In this document: one piece after another, positions 34,951-44,210 of the stretch
Layout: each line of letters opens with the position of its first letter
Numbering within the stretch: position 1 is the stretch's first letter
Made by a program: the position numbers and the translations under genes
Assembly (NCBI GenBank): GCA_017557525.1
Contig: JAFYYN010000005.1
Span: forward strand, 34,774-98,773
Direction: 5' to 3'
DNA: 64,000 nt
Origin: Lachnospiraceae bacterium
GTDB taxonomy: Bacteria; Bacillota; Clostridia; Lachnospirales; Lachnospiraceae
Notes under the pieces: generated by a model
What the model was told of the DNA's origin: nothing
The model's database searches: none
Seen by the model: the letters and a program-made list of their open reading frames with translations, nothing else

Positions 34951-36237
34951 ATGAAAGCACAGAATAAGGAAAAAGCCCTCACAATATTCCGAGAGATAAT
35001 CGTAACTCAGACAAACCACTGGAGTTTGTTTGCTCTGAGCTACGGTCTTTCTGTCATGCTTTCAGAAGTTTACTCTATCATGAGACTTAATCTCATTTGC
35101 TGGGGTATAATGGGGCTTGGACTGATAGCAAACTACTTTATCCGTATTAAAACGAGAAAGATGATTGTTTCTGTACTGCTGCACATGCTTACATTTATCG
35201 GGATGTCTCTAACCGGTTTTACTGAATTTGAGTATCTGATACTGCATGCCGGCTTTGCCTTCTTCTACTGCGTACTATCAATAGTAAAGCAGTATGGCGG
35301 TTTGGAGCAGGAGGATGAAAGCTTTTCTATCCCCGTAATCTCAATACTTATATGTGTTCCCTTTTTTATCCTTACCATACAGCAGTATGAAAATATAACA
35401 ACCATCTACAGAAACCTCCTGATATGCCTGTTTACCATGTTTTTCATGCAACATTATTTCGGGCGTTACGCAAGATTTGTTAAGCTTAATGAGTATTCAG
35501 CCGGCTTTTTCCCAAAGTCCGAGATCATGGGTGCCGGCTTAAAGGGCGTTATCATCTATGTAGGTGTTTCAGCAGGCGCGTTCTTTGCCATAGCAAATAT
35601 GGACAGCCTTACAGAGTTCGGAAACTTCATAAAAAACAAGCTCGGGAAATTTATACGGGACTGGCTTAGGAAAATATTTGCCGGGTCAGAACCTGATCCA
35701 AAGGTAAGTAATCCGCTTGATTACAACGATTTTGATTCTTTAACCGCAAAGCTTGGGCAGGGTGAGACTAGAGATGTGTCACTGCTTGGGACTATCATAG
35801 AAAAGGCACTCTGGCTGCTGGTGGTTTTCCTGATACTGCTTTTGCTTTACAGGCTTATAAAGAAGATACTTGGTTTCTTCAATATGAAGCTTGACCGTCC
35901 CGATCTCATTGTGGATGACGTGGTAACAGATGTAAGAGAGAGCTGTGACGCGGTTTCTTTAAAAGAAAAGAAGGTAAAGGAAAAGAGATTTTTCCTTACC
36001 CCTCGAGAAAAGGTACGACGCAGCTTTAAAAATACTGCAAAAGAAAAATGTTTCAGGATCACAAGATCCGGAGATAAAAAAGCACTTGGGTTTAAGACCT
36101 CCGGTGAATGTGCCAGTGCAGTAGAAGTACCTGAGTTATCAGAGCTCTATGACAGAGCCCGTTATTCAGATTACGAGATAACCGAGGCTGACGCAGTGCA
36201 GATGAAAAAGATCTGTGATAAGCTGATTTCATCGTGA
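34951..36237 (+). CDS. Multi-pass membrane protein, third gene of the MoxR-DUF58 operon
   Basis: 428 residues with about seven membrane helices in the first 310 residues (for example ILICVPFFILTI and LLVVFLILLLLYRLI), then a charged cytoplasmic end. The C-terminal YDRARYSDYEITEADAVQMKK resembles the end of DUF4129/transglutaminase-type proteins usually found third in such operons, but no catalytic Cys-His-Asp transglutaminase core is visible. The ribosome site is weak (AAGGAA). The function is unknown; its place suggests a substrate or anchor for the MoxR-DUF58 pair. Confidence 0.75.
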   Translation: MKAQNKEKALTIFREIIVTQTNHWSLFALSYGLSVMLSEVYSIMRLNLICWGIMGLGLIANYFIRIKTRKMIVSVLLHMLTFIGMSLTGFTEFEYLILHAGFAFFYCVLSIVKQYGGLEQEDESFSIPVISILICVPFFILTIQQYENITTIYRNLLICLFTMFFMQHYFGRYARFVKLNEYSAGFFPKSEIMGAGLKGVIIYVGVSAGAFFAIANMDSLTEFGNFIKNKLGKFIRDWLRKIFAGSEPDPKVSNPLDYNDFDSLTAKLGQGETRDVSLLGTIIEKALWLLVVFLILLLLYRLIKKILGFFNMKLDRPDLIVDDVVTDVRESCDAVSLKEKKVKEKRFFLTPREKVRRSFKNTAKEKCFRITRSGDKKALGFKTSGECASAVEVPELSELYDRARYSDYEITEADAVQMKKICDKLISS

Positions 36238-36277
36238 AAAAAGTACATCATCAACAAAAATGATGATGTACTTTTTT
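36237..36277 (+). terminator. Strong terminator of the MoxR operon
   Basis: AAAAAAGTACATCATC pairs with GATGATGTACTTTTTT. The stem starts directly at the stop codon. Confidence 0.92.
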
Positions 36278-36391
36278 GCGTTTTGTAATACTATATATTG
36301 TGGTTTTTTGTGTGGGATAATCTGATGGTCAGATAGCCCATGCATCATTATATACGTTGATTATTTAAATGAATATAAGGAGGAATGAGGT

Positions 36392-37591
36392 TTGAAGATC
36401 GCTGTTTTAGGTGCGGGAGCAATGGGAAGCATGCTGGGAGCATACCTTCAGCTTGGCGGTGCCGACGTTACATTGCTTGTTAGGCGTAAGGAACTTGCAG
36501 ATAAGTTGGCAAACCCCGGTATAGTAATGAGAAGCTACACCGGTGAAAATGGAGAAAAGTCAGAGACTGATCCCATCCCCATGAAGGCTGCATGTTCATG
36601 TGAAGGTTTGGAAAAGCAGGATGCGGTTCTTATCATGGTAAAGGGCTGCGATACCAAGAGTGCATTAGAGGGTGCCGCTTCCATCATAGGTGAGAATACA
36701 AAGATCATCACGCTTCAGAACGGTATCGGAAATACTGATATCATAGCTGAGAGCGTGAATAAGGATAATATATATTACGGCTGTGTAAATATGTCAGCTA
36801 TCATGTCTGCTCCGGCAGTACTTGATACAGGTCTTTTCGGTGATGTAAATGTAGTATTCGGCTCTGTAACAAAGGATGAGGAGCAGAAGAAATTCGGCGA
36901 CGAGCTGGCAGGTATCTTTAATGCAAGCGGTATCAAGGCTGCATACACAGAAGATATCGATACAGAGGTTTGGTACAAACTCCTTGTTAATATCGCCGTT
37001 AATGCAGGTTGCGGACTTGTACGTCTCCGTGGCGGGGAAGCAGGTAATGATCAGGATTTCACACTGCTTGCGGTTGATATGCTTAAAGAGGCTATAGCAG
37101 TAGGTGCTTCCTGTGGAGTAAACCTTGATTTCAACTACTTCATGACACATATCCTTCCGGTAGCGCGCAAGACCTCAGGCCTTCACTATCCTTCAATGGC
37201 ACAGGATATGCTGATGAAGAAAGCTCCTACCGAGATAGAGTTTATCAATGGAGCAGTAGAGCGCTTAGGAAAGAAAGCCGGCATTCCTACTCCTGTAAAT
37301 ACAACAGTCTCAAGACTTGTTCGTACAATAGAGAGAAATTATGACAAGCAGTATAAGGATAAGACCGCAAAATCAGGGCCTTCCTTCAAGGTAAAGCTTG
37401 CAGAGAAGTTCTGTAAGGGCTGCGGATACTGCATCAAGTACTGTCCTAAGCATGTACTTACCGCTGAGGACGGCTTAAACGCTAAGGGCTATGTAAAGGT
37501 TAAGGTTGCAAACGAAGCAGACTGTATAGGATGTCTGTCCTGCAGTACCGTGTGTCCCGAGGCTGCTATCTCTATCATCAAGGAGGACTAA
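36392..37591 (+). CDS. Ketopantoate reductase-like dehydrogenase fused to a 2[4Fe-4S] ferredoxin
   Basis: 399 residues. The N-terminal 310 form a PanE/ApbA-type NADPH-dependent 2-oxoacid reductase: GAGAMGSMLGAYL, MVKGCDT, LQNGIGN, VWYKLLVNIAVNAGCGL and SMAQDMLMKKAPTEIEFINGAV, with catalytic positions kept. The last 80 form a bacterial ferredoxin (CKGCGYCIKYCP and CIGCLSCSTVCP). The next three genes encode a 2-oxoacid:ferredoxin oxidoreductase lacking a separate delta (ferredoxin) subunit, so the ferredoxin half is probably that subunit. The PanE part may reduce the 2-oxoacid. Start TTG with AAGGAGG 7 bases upstream. I know of no standard family with this fusion. Confidence 0.88.
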   Translation: MKIAVLGAGAMGSMLGAYLQLGGADVTLLVRRKELADKLANPGIVMRSYTGENGEKSETDPIPMKAACSCEGLEKQDAVLIMVKGCDTKSALEGAASIIGENTKIITLQNGIGNTDIIAESVNKDNIYYGCVNMSAIMSAPAVLDTGLFGDVNVVFGSVTKDEEQKKFGDELAGIFNASGIKAAYTEDIDTEVWYKLLVNIAVNAGCGLVRLRGGEAGNDQDFTLLAVDMLKEAIAVGASCGVNLDFNYFMTHILPVARKTSGLHYPSMAQDMLMKKAPTEIEFINGAVERLGKKAGIPTPVNTTVSRLVRTIERNYDKQYKDKTAKSGPSFKVKLAEKFCKGCGYCIKYCPKHVLTAEDGLNAKGYVKVKVANEADCIGCLSCSTVCPEAAISIIKED

Positions 37592-37592
37592 A

Positions 37593-38672
37593 ATGGAAAA
37601 GAAATTTATGAAAGGCAACGAAGCATTAGCTGAGGCTGCTGTAAGGGCTGGCGTCAGATTTTTCGCAGGCTACCCTATTACACCCCAGAATGATGTTCCG
37701 GAGTATTTAAGCCGCAGGCTGCCTGAGGTTGGCGGTGTATTTATCCAGGGCGAGAGCGAGATAGCTTCTATAAATATGGTTTATGGTGCAGCAAGTACCG
37801 GTGTCAGGGCTATGACCTCATCTTCAGGCCCCGGTCTGTCTTTAAAGTGCGAGGGTATTTCTTACCTGGCAGCTGCACAGCTTCCTGCACTTATTGTAGA
37901 TGTAAGCCGTGGAGGCCCCGGTCTTGGAAGTATCCAGCCGGCACAGTCTGATTATCTCCAGGTTACAAAAGCTTTGGGACACGGCGGACACAGACTTATG
38001 GTATTTGCACCTTCAACTCTGCAGGAAATAGTTGATCTGACATATAATGCATTTGATTATGCAGAGCGCGATAGGAACCCGGTATTTATCCTTATGGACG
38101 GTGTACTCGGTGCCATGATGGAAAACGTTGAGCTTCCTCCTATGAAGGAGCCTGATCCTAAGGCTCAGTCCTCATGGACAATGGGTCGCTGGGAAGGTGA
38201 GGAAAAGAGACAGTCCCACCTTATTTCCCCTATTTATGAGGCAGGTCTTGAGGGACTTAACAAGTCCTTTGGTGAGCGTACAAAGCGCTGGGAAAAGGAA
38301 GATGTTAAGGTAGAAGAGCTTTATCTTGATGACGCAGAGTATGTGGTTACAGCATACGGCATTGCAGGACGTATAGTTAAGCAGGTTGCTGAAGAATTAA
38401 GAGAAGAGGGCATTAAGATCGGAGTTATCCGTCCTATCACTCTGTTCCCGTTCCCTAAGGAAAGCTTTAAGAAGCTTGATTACAGCAGGGTTAAAGGTAT
38501 CATAGATATAGAAATGACCATCCCCGCACAGATGGGTGAGGATGTTGAGGCAGCAGTACAGGGCAAGGCTCCTGTATTTGAGTACGGTCATTCAGGCGGA
38601 GTGCTCTTGGATGATTATGATGTAAAGCAGGCTATCAAGAACTTTATAGCAGGCGGAAAGGAGGAAGAATAA
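37593..38672 (+). CDS. vorB: 2-oxoacid:ferredoxin oxidoreductase alpha subunit (VorB-like)
   Basis: 359 residues with the pyruvate/2-oxoisovalerate ferredoxin oxidoreductase domain: GNEALAEAAVRAGVRFFAGYPITPQND, QGESEIASINMVYGAASTG and SSGPGLSLKCEGISYLAAAQLP. This subunit carries the substrate and CoA region. The best fit is VorB (branched-chain 2-oxoacids), though aryl or 2-oxoglutarate use cannot be excluded. AAGGAGG lies at the end of the previous gene, one base from this ATG. Overlap with the next gene is a single base. Confidence 0.9.
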   Translation: MEKKFMKGNEALAEAAVRAGVRFFAGYPITPQNDVPEYLSRRLPEVGGVFIQGESEIASINMVYGAASTGVRAMTSSSGPGLSLKCEGISYLAAAQLPALIVDVSRGGPGLGSIQPAQSDYLQVTKALGHGGHRLMVFAPSTLQEIVDLTYNAFDYAERDRNPVFILMDGVLGAMMENVELPPMKEPDPKAQSSWTMGRWEGEEKRQSHLISPIYEAGLEGLNKSFGERTKRWEKEDVKVEELYLDDAEYVVTAYGIAGRIVKQVAEELREEGIKIGVIRPITLFPFPKESFKKLDYSRVKGIIDIEMTIPAQMGEDVEAAVQGKAPVFEYGHSGGVLLDDYDVKQAIKNFIAGGKEEE

Positions 38673-39424
38673 TGGGTGCATTATACGAGAGACCAAAGTC
38701 TATTCTTCCTACAGCGTCATCCTATTGCCCGGGATGTCTGCATGCGACAGCTACAAAGATCATAGCTGAGGCAATTGACGAACTAAAGGTCAGGGAAAAG
38801 GCAATTTATGTTCTTCCCGTAGGCTGTTCAACACAGGGTCTTGTTTCATGGGACCTTGATATCATTGGTTCTGCACACGGCAGGGCACCTGCTGTTGCAA
38901 CGGGTATAAAGAGATGCAGGCCTGACTGCCTGGTATTCTGTTACCAGGGCGACGGCGATCTTGCTTCTATCGGACTTGCAGAGATCCTTTCATGTGCTAA
39001 CCGTGGCGAGAACATTACAATTATTTTTGCAAACAATTCAATTTTCGGTATGACCGGAGGACAGATGGCGCCTACCACACTTTTAGGGCAAAAGGCAACA
39101 ACAGCAGTAAACGGAAGACAGCTGCTCGGAACAGGTTATCCTTTAAGGATGTGCGAGCTTATTAAGGAGTTGGATGCCCCCAGATTTGTTACACGCTGTA
39201 CCTTGAGGACTCCTCAGGGCATCAGACAGGCTAAGGCTGCAATTATCAAGGGCTTTAAAAACCAGCTTGAAAACAAGGGATTTTCGTTTATAGAGCTGCT
39301 CACCAACTGTCCTACTACATGGAAATGTGATCCTGTAAAGAGCCTTGAATTTATGGAGACTAATACAGAAAAATATTTTGAATGCAAGACATTTGTGGAC
39401 AAGGAAGAGAGGTTTGGAGAATGA
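38672..39424 (+). CDS. vorA: 2-oxoacid:ferredoxin oxidoreductase beta subunit (TPP-binding, VorA-like)
   Basis: 250 residues. TASSYCPGCLHATATKII begins the domain, and the TPP-binding motif runs from GDGDLASIGL to NNSIFGMTGGQMAPTT. Together with the alpha subunit it decarboxylates a 2-oxoacid to an acyl-CoA and reduces ferredoxin, or runs in reverse. The ATG overlaps the preceding stop (TAATG). Confidence 0.9.
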   Translation: MGALYERPKSILPTASSYCPGCLHATATKIIAEAIDELKVREKAIYVLPVGCSTQGLVSWDLDIIGSAHGRAPAVATGIKRCRPDCLVFCYQGDGDLASIGLAEILSCANRGENITIIFANNSIFGMTGGQMAPTTLLGQKATTAVNGRQLLGTGYPLRMCELIKELDAPRFVTRCTLRTPQGIRQAKAAIIKGFKNQLENKGFSFIELLTNCPTTWKCDPVKSLEFMETNTEKYFECKTFVDKEERFGE

Positions 39425-40212
39425 AATATTCATTACTTATATCAGGCACAGGCGGACAGGGCGTTCTCTCGGCCGGAGCCTCACTTGCGGCTACAGCGGC
39501 ATTCTTAGGATATGCAACCTTTGTTCCGTGGTACGGAGCTGCTCAGCGTGGCGGTGTAGCTAAGTGTACCGTAGTACTTAGCGACAAACCCATTGTATCC
39601 CCGCTTCCGGGAAAATGCATGGGTATGATAGCAATGACTGATGAGGCATGTCAGAAGGGACTTGCCGAACTTATACCCGATGGTCTTGTAATAAGGAATT
39701 CCAGCCGTGCCAAGAGCAGGATCAAGAGCGGCGGGGTGCATCTTATAGACATCCCGGCAGACGATATAGCGAAGGAATTAGGCGATATCAGGATGGCAAA
39801 CATGATCCTGATCGGAGCACTTTTAGGCTATACCAAAATGCTTCCTAAAGAAGTAGTTTTGGCAGGCGTTACCATGAAACTCGCAAAGAAAGGCGATGCA
39901 GTGGTAAAGGCAAACCAGAATGCCATAGAAAGAGGCTTCGACTGGGGCGCAGATCCCGCCAATGTCAAGAAGTTAGAGGCAAAGGCTGCTACAAATTCCA
40001 AGTACAGCATCGAAAAGACAACAGTTGGTGAGATACTTGATACTCCGAAGCTCCGTGCTATCGTAGAGAAGATGTTCCCTCAGGTTTTGAATCATCCGCT
40101 CTTGGAGGCAGGCAGGACCTTTAAGTTCATCGATGCGGTTCCTTACATGAAGGATATGTTAAAGCCTGAGGATCTTGATAATTTCAGTGATGCCTTAGAA
40201 GAGGTTGAGTGA
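39421..40212 (+). CDS. vorC: 2-oxoacid:ferredoxin oxidoreductase gamma subunit (VorC-like)
   Basis: 263 residues from the ATG at 39421, which overlaps the previous gene by ATGA. LLISGTGGQGVLSAGASLAATAAFLG and VPWYGAAQRGGVAKCTVVLSD are typical of the gamma domain. The product is longer than the usual 180-190 residues: a C-terminal extension of about 70 residues (from KLEAKAATNSKYSIE) is present. An earlier in-frame ATG is less likely because it lies within the beta gene without a ribosome site. Confidence 0.88.
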   Translation: MKYSLLISGTGGQGVLSAGASLAATAAFLGYATFVPWYGAAQRGGVAKCTVVLSDKPIVSPLPGKCMGMIAMTDEACQKGLAELIPDGLVIRNSSRAKSRIKSGGVHLIDIPADDIAKELGDIRMANMILIGALLGYTKMLPKEVVLAGVTMKLAKKGDAVVKANQNAIERGFDWGADPANVKKLEAKAATNSKYSIEKTTVGEILDTPKLRAIVEKMFPQVLNHPLLEAGRTFKFIDAVPYMKDMLKPEDLDNFSDALEEVE

Positions 40213-41963
40213 TGATAAGTTTCAGAAAAAAAGAAGATACAAGGGATATCTTTGAAAACTTATATAATACGGATACAAATAATAATGATACTGTCCTGAA
40301 CTATTATGACGGTACCATGTGTGATGCGGTACTGCGTGCTGCAGATATTTATCCGGGCTATACTGCTTACGAGTTTTTGGGCAGAAAGGTAAGCTACAAA
40401 AACATGAGAAAGCAGATAGAGCTGGTTGCAAAGGCATTAAAGAGTTCAGGACTGCAGCCGGGAGAATGCGTAACCATAGCTCTCCCCAACTGTCCCCAGG
40501 CTCTTGTGTTATTGTATGCCGTAAATCTGGCAGGCGGTGTAGCAAGCATGATACACCCGTTATCATCTGCGAGAGAAATAGAGTACTATCTTAAGACCTC
40601 AAGGGCTGTGATGGTCATAACTCTTGACCAGCTTTTTGGAAAATTCAGGGAAGCGCTTGAAAACAGTGAGGTAAGACTGACTGTAATAACAGGTATACAG
40701 GATGGACTTGCATTTCCTAAGAATGTAGCTTATAAGATGACTGCCGGACGCAAGACGGAAAAGGTTGAGGAAACAGAAAACATCATCCGCTGGCATACCT
40801 TCCTTGATCTCGGTAAGGATTACGAAGGACCTTTTGCAGAGAGCCGTCAGCCGCATGACCCTGCAGTAATACTTTTCTCGGGCGGTACTACAGGCACTAC
40901 AAAGGGCGTTGTGCTTACAAACCACAACTTCAATTCCCAGGCGATAATGATAAAGGCTACTGTACCGGTGCTTACACCCGGAGATAAGTTCATCGCTGCA
41001 ATGCCCATGTTCCATGGCTTTGGACTCGGTATCTGTATCCATTGCATGCTTTATGCAGGTGCAGAAACAATACTTATCCCGAGATTTACCGCTAAAAGTT
41101 ATGTAAAACTGATCTCAGAGTCTAAGTGCTCTTACTTTGCAGGCGTGCCCACATTATTTGAGGCAATCTTAAGAGTTCCAAAGCTTCACGGACTCGATTT
41201 TAGCCACTTAAAGGGCATATTCTCAGGCGGTGACAGTCTTTCTGCCGATCTTAAGGATAGATTTGATGCATTCTTAAAGGAACATGGTTCACCTGTAGAG
41301 GTACGTGAAGGCTACGGCGCTACCGAAACACTTTCAGCCTGCTGCCTTTCACCTAAGGAAGGTGCAAAACGCGGCAGTATCGGACTTCCTTTTGCCGATA
41401 TGAACTTTAAGATAGTTGACCACGAGACCGGAAAAGAGCTTCCTGCAGGAGAAACAGGAGAGATTGTTATCAGCGGGCCACTCATCATGAAGGAATACAT
41501 TGGAAATCCTGTAGAAACAGCTCAGACCTTAAAAGAAGATGAGAAGGGCGTTAACTGGCTTTATACCGGCGATCTTGGAATGATGGACGAGGACGGATTT
41601 GTATTCTTTAAGGGCAGAGCGAAACGTATGATAATTGCTTCGGGATATAATGTATATCCCAATCAGGTTGAGGCTGTCTTAGAAGAACACGAAAAGGTTG
41701 AAAAGTCCTGTGTTATCGGAGTCGCTGATAAATACAGGATGCAGAAAATAAAAGCTTTTGTGGTACTTAAGGATGGTGTACCCGCCAATGAGGATACCAA
41801 AAAAGAGCTTTTGGAATATTGCAAGGATAAATTTGCAAAATATGCAAAACCTAATGAAATAGAGTTTAGAGAAAGCCTTCCTACAACAAAGATAGGAAAG
41901 ACCGACTACAGGAAACTCGAGGAAGAAGAAAAACAGGCCAAAGAAGCTAAAGTTGCTGTTTAA
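40212..41963 (+). CDS. AMP-forming acyl-CoA synthetase
   Basis: 583 residues. The ATP/AMP motif LFSGGTTGTTKGVVLTN is near residue 220; GYGATET, YTGDLG and the C-terminal catalytic Lys in TTKIGKTDYRKL are also present. It activates a carboxylic acid (medium/long-chain, branched-chain or aryl) to its CoA thioester. It overlaps vorC (TGATG), so it belongs to the same translational unit, and the acyl-CoA would be the co-substrate or product of that oxidoreductase. The substrate cannot be read from sequence. Confidence 0.9.
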   Translation: MISFRKKEDTRDIFENLYNTDTNNNDTVLNYYDGTMCDAVLRAADIYPGYTAYEFLGRKVSYKNMRKQIELVAKALKSSGLQPGECVTIALPNCPQALVLLYAVNLAGGVASMIHPLSSAREIEYYLKTSRAVMVITLDQLFGKFREALENSEVRLTVITGIQDGLAFPKNVAYKMTAGRKTEKVEETENIIRWHTFLDLGKDYEGPFAESRQPHDPAVILFSGGTTGTTKGVVLTNHNFNSQAIMIKATVPVLTPGDKFIAAMPMFHGFGLGICIHCMLYAGAETILIPRFTAKSYVKLISESKCSYFAGVPTLFEAILRVPKLHGLDFSHLKGIFSGGDSLSADLKDRFDAFLKEHGSPVEVREGYGATETLSACCLSPKEGAKRGSIGLPFADMNFKIVDHETGKELPAGETGEIVISGPLIMKEYIGNPVETAQTLKEDEKGVNWLYTGDLGMMDEDGFVFFKGRAKRMIIASGYNVYPNQVEAVLEEHEKVEKSCVIGVADKYRMQKIKAFVVLKDGVPANEDTKKELLEYCKDKFAKYAKPNEIEFRESLPTTKIGKTDYRKLEEEEKQAKEAKVAV

Positions 41964-41980
41964 AGTAAAAGGAAATACAT

Positions 41981-42838
41981 ATGCTTGTAGATGCCGGATT
42001 AGTACTTGAGGGCGGAGGTACCAGAGCCCTCTTTTCGGCCGGGATATTGGACCGGCTGGTTGAAAATAAAATATATTTTAAAAACGTGTACTCCGTATCT
42101 GCAAGTGCGTACGTTGCCTTGAGTTACCTTTCAAAGCAGAGCGGATGGGCGAGAGCGGCACTGCTCGATACGGTCGGTATACGTAAGCTTTTTTCGTGGT
42201 GGAATTATTTCACAAAGGGATCGGTTTACAATACGGAGCTTATGTTCTATAAGATTCCCTATGAGATACTGCCTCTTGATTTTGAAGAGTTTTTTAACTG
42301 CGGGCAAAAGCTTACCATGAGCCTTACCGATTTAAGGACGGGTGAGCCAGTGTATCTTAATGAATACAAGGACAGGGACTATCTTATGGATATGTGCTGC
42401 GCCTCAAATTCATTCCCCGTTATTACGCGTACCAAATTTCTTGATGGACGTCCCATGACTGACGGAGGTATGGCTGATGCGATACCTATCAGGCGAGCTG
42501 TATCTGACGGGATGAAGAAAAACCTTATAATCCTTACTCAGCAGAGCAGGTACAGGAAAAAGCTTAAAACCAGTAAACTTATTACAACGCGGTATTTCTG
42601 GCATAGAAATTTCGTTAGGACAATGAGGGAAAGGCCTTATAAATATAATGCCGATCTTGACTTTGTGGAGGAGCTGGTCCTTCAGAAGCAGGCTCTTGCC
42701 TACTATCCTGAGATCAGCCTTCCGAAACTGATAACCCGTGACCCTGTGAGTTTAAATGAACTCTATGAGCACGGTTATGAGATGGGCAAAAAAGTGGTCG
42801 AAGAAGCTAAGGAGTTTTTTGAAATTAAGGGAGACTAA
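41981..42838 (+). CDS. Patatin-like phospholipase-family protein with altered nucleophile motif
   Basis: 285 residues of the RssA/patatin type. The oxyanion loop is EGGGTRALFSAGIL and the catalytic Asp is in MTDGGMADAIPI. The nucleophile elbow, usually GxSxG, reads YSVSASAY, keeping the central Ser but with both glycines replaced by Ser. Activity is therefore uncertain. The family acts on acyl esters of lipids. It is 18 bases after the acyl-CoA synthetase, with AAAGGAAA before the ATG, so released fatty acids may feed that enzyme. Confidence 0.85.
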   Translation: MLVDAGLVLEGGGTRALFSAGILDRLVENKIYFKNVYSVSASAYVALSYLSKQSGWARAALLDTVGIRKLFSWWNYFTKGSVYNTELMFYKIPYEILPLDFEEFFNCGQKLTMSLTDLRTGEPVYLNEYKDRDYLMDMCCASNSFPVITRTKFLDGRPMTDGGMADAIPIRRAVSDGMKKNLIILTQQSRYRKKLKTSKLITTRYFWHRNFVRTMRERPYKYNADLDFVEELVLQKQALAYYPEISLPKLITRDPVSLNELYEHGYEMGKKVVEEAKEFFEIKGD

Positions 42839-43123
42839 ATGTTAAAGAAGCTTTTGATCACCCTGAGATACGGGGAATCCAAAGTAAAAACGTACCTTAT
42901 TGGAGTTATAGTCCTTCTTATAGTAGGTTTCGTACTCCTTGTTATGGGAATATCCGGAAAATCCCTGATATTCCTTGGAACGGGAGCGGTACTGCTGATA
43001 GCGGGACTTCTTGTTATGTTTTCTTTTTCATTTGTCGACATAGATGTGGATCTCGATAAAAAGATTCAGAAAAAAGAGCCTAAAAAAGAAGCAAAAAAGA
43101 AAGAAAAGAAAGAAGAAAGATAA
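42839..43123 (+). CDS. Small two-helix membrane protein, possibly the N-terminal part of the next gene
   Basis: 94 residues: basic start, two membrane helices (about 21-42 and 47-66), then a Lys/Glu-rich cytoplasmic tail (KKEPKKEAKKKEKKEER). The stop TAA at 43121 is in the same frame as the next gene at 43151, and the bases between them read DEEENSYEN without another stop. The ATG touches the patatin stop. The family is not recognised. See the in-frame stop finding. Confidence 0.7.
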   Translation: MLKKLLITLRYGESKVKTYLIGVIVLLIVGFVLLVMGISGKSLIFLGTGAVLLIAGLLVMFSFSFVDIDVDLDKKIQKKEPKKEAKKKEKKEER

Positions 43124-43150
43124 GACGAAGAAGAAAATTCCTATGAAAAT

Positions 43151-44176
43151 ATGGACATAGATTTTTCTATGTTAGAGGAAGATCTGACGGATCTGGCTAT
43201 CGGTGTTGACGGCCTTGCATTAGGGACAGAGAAAAAGTCGGAAAAAGATAATAAGGATAAAAAAGAAACCAAGGACAGTAATAAAGATAAGTCAGGATCA
43301 GAGTCTGAAGAAATAAACGTCGAGGAAATATTAAAGGATCTTGAAAGTGATGAAGAGTTCAGCCGCAAATTGAACGGCGGCGAAGACGGATATGACGTGG
43401 ACGGCAGGCAGCTTGATCCAGAAAGCAGAACAAAGGATGACGATGTTTATGAAGTGAAAAAGCCCACTCCAAAACAGATAAAAGCAAGAAAAAAGATGCT
43501 AAAGGTGAGAAAGGATGACCGAAGGTTTACTCCTATATTTGTTGATACCTGGAGAGAAGCAAGAGTTATGCACACACCGGCATTTGTACAGGATAAAGGC
43601 AAAACAGCAAATATCGTGCTGGTCGAAGGTGCACTTAGGACAGAGTTAATACCGATGTCAGAATTCCTTAAGGTTACATATCAAAGAGGTGTCGAGGAAA
43701 AGTTTGCCGATGAATTTGAGAATGTAAAGAAGGATCCTGATGTAAACGCTATTTTCGGCGAACTGCTCCCTGCTCTTTATCAGGGCGGAAACAGCAGAAA
43801 CAGTGAAGCACTTTGCAAAAACATTTACTGGCTGGGCGGCAAGATAGCGATCACGCCTCGTTCGCTTAGAAAACTCTTTAACAAATTTGATTTTGAGTTT
43901 CATGTTTTTGATTCGCTGGATATTAAGGGTAGATATTCAACATACTTTAAGCAGGCTTATGAAAGCAGGATTTTCTGGACTGACAATGTAATTTCTCAGA
44001 ACGATTATCAGGAAAGGATCAGAAGACTGCTGCAGTCCATGGTGGATAATAAGGAACTGAAAAATGCTGAGTTTGAAGCAGACCTTGACCTTATGGTAAG
44101 ATATAATCTGATAACTAAGGAGTATTCGGACTACTATAAAGCGCGTAAAAATGACAATATAAAGATCCGGATATGA
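43151..44176 (+). CDS. Unknown soluble protein, possibly the C-terminal part of a split gene
   Basis: 341 residues. The first 110 are acidic and low-complexity (EKKSEKDNKDKKETKDSNK). The rest, from about 112, is well folded in appearance: DRRFTPIFVDTWREARVMHTP, YWLGGKIAITPRSLRKLFNKF and a helical C-terminus. No family is recognised. No clear ribosome site precedes ATG 43151, and the frame continues upstream only to the TAA at 43121. The stop TGA at 44174 lies at the start of a TGATGAGGTGT repeat end. Confidence 0.65.
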   Translation: MDIDFSMLEEDLTDLAIGVDGLALGTEKKSEKDNKDKKETKDSNKDKSGSESEEINVEEILKDLESDEEFSRKLNGGEDGYDVDGRQLDPESRTKDDDVYEVKKPTPKQIKARKKMLKVRKDDRRFTPIFVDTWREARVMHTPAFVQDKGKTANIVLVEGALRTELIPMSEFLKVTYQRGVEEKFADEFENVKKDPDVNAIFGELLPALYQGGNSRNSEALCKNIYWLGGKIAITPRSLRKLFNKFDFEFHVFDSLDIKGRYSTYFKQAYESRIFWTDNVISQNDYQERIRRLLQSMVDNKELKNAEFEADLDLMVRYNLITKEYSDYYKARKNDNIKIRI

Positions 44177-44210
44177 TGAGGTGTGAAGTATAAATGGGGG
44201 GCATAAAACT

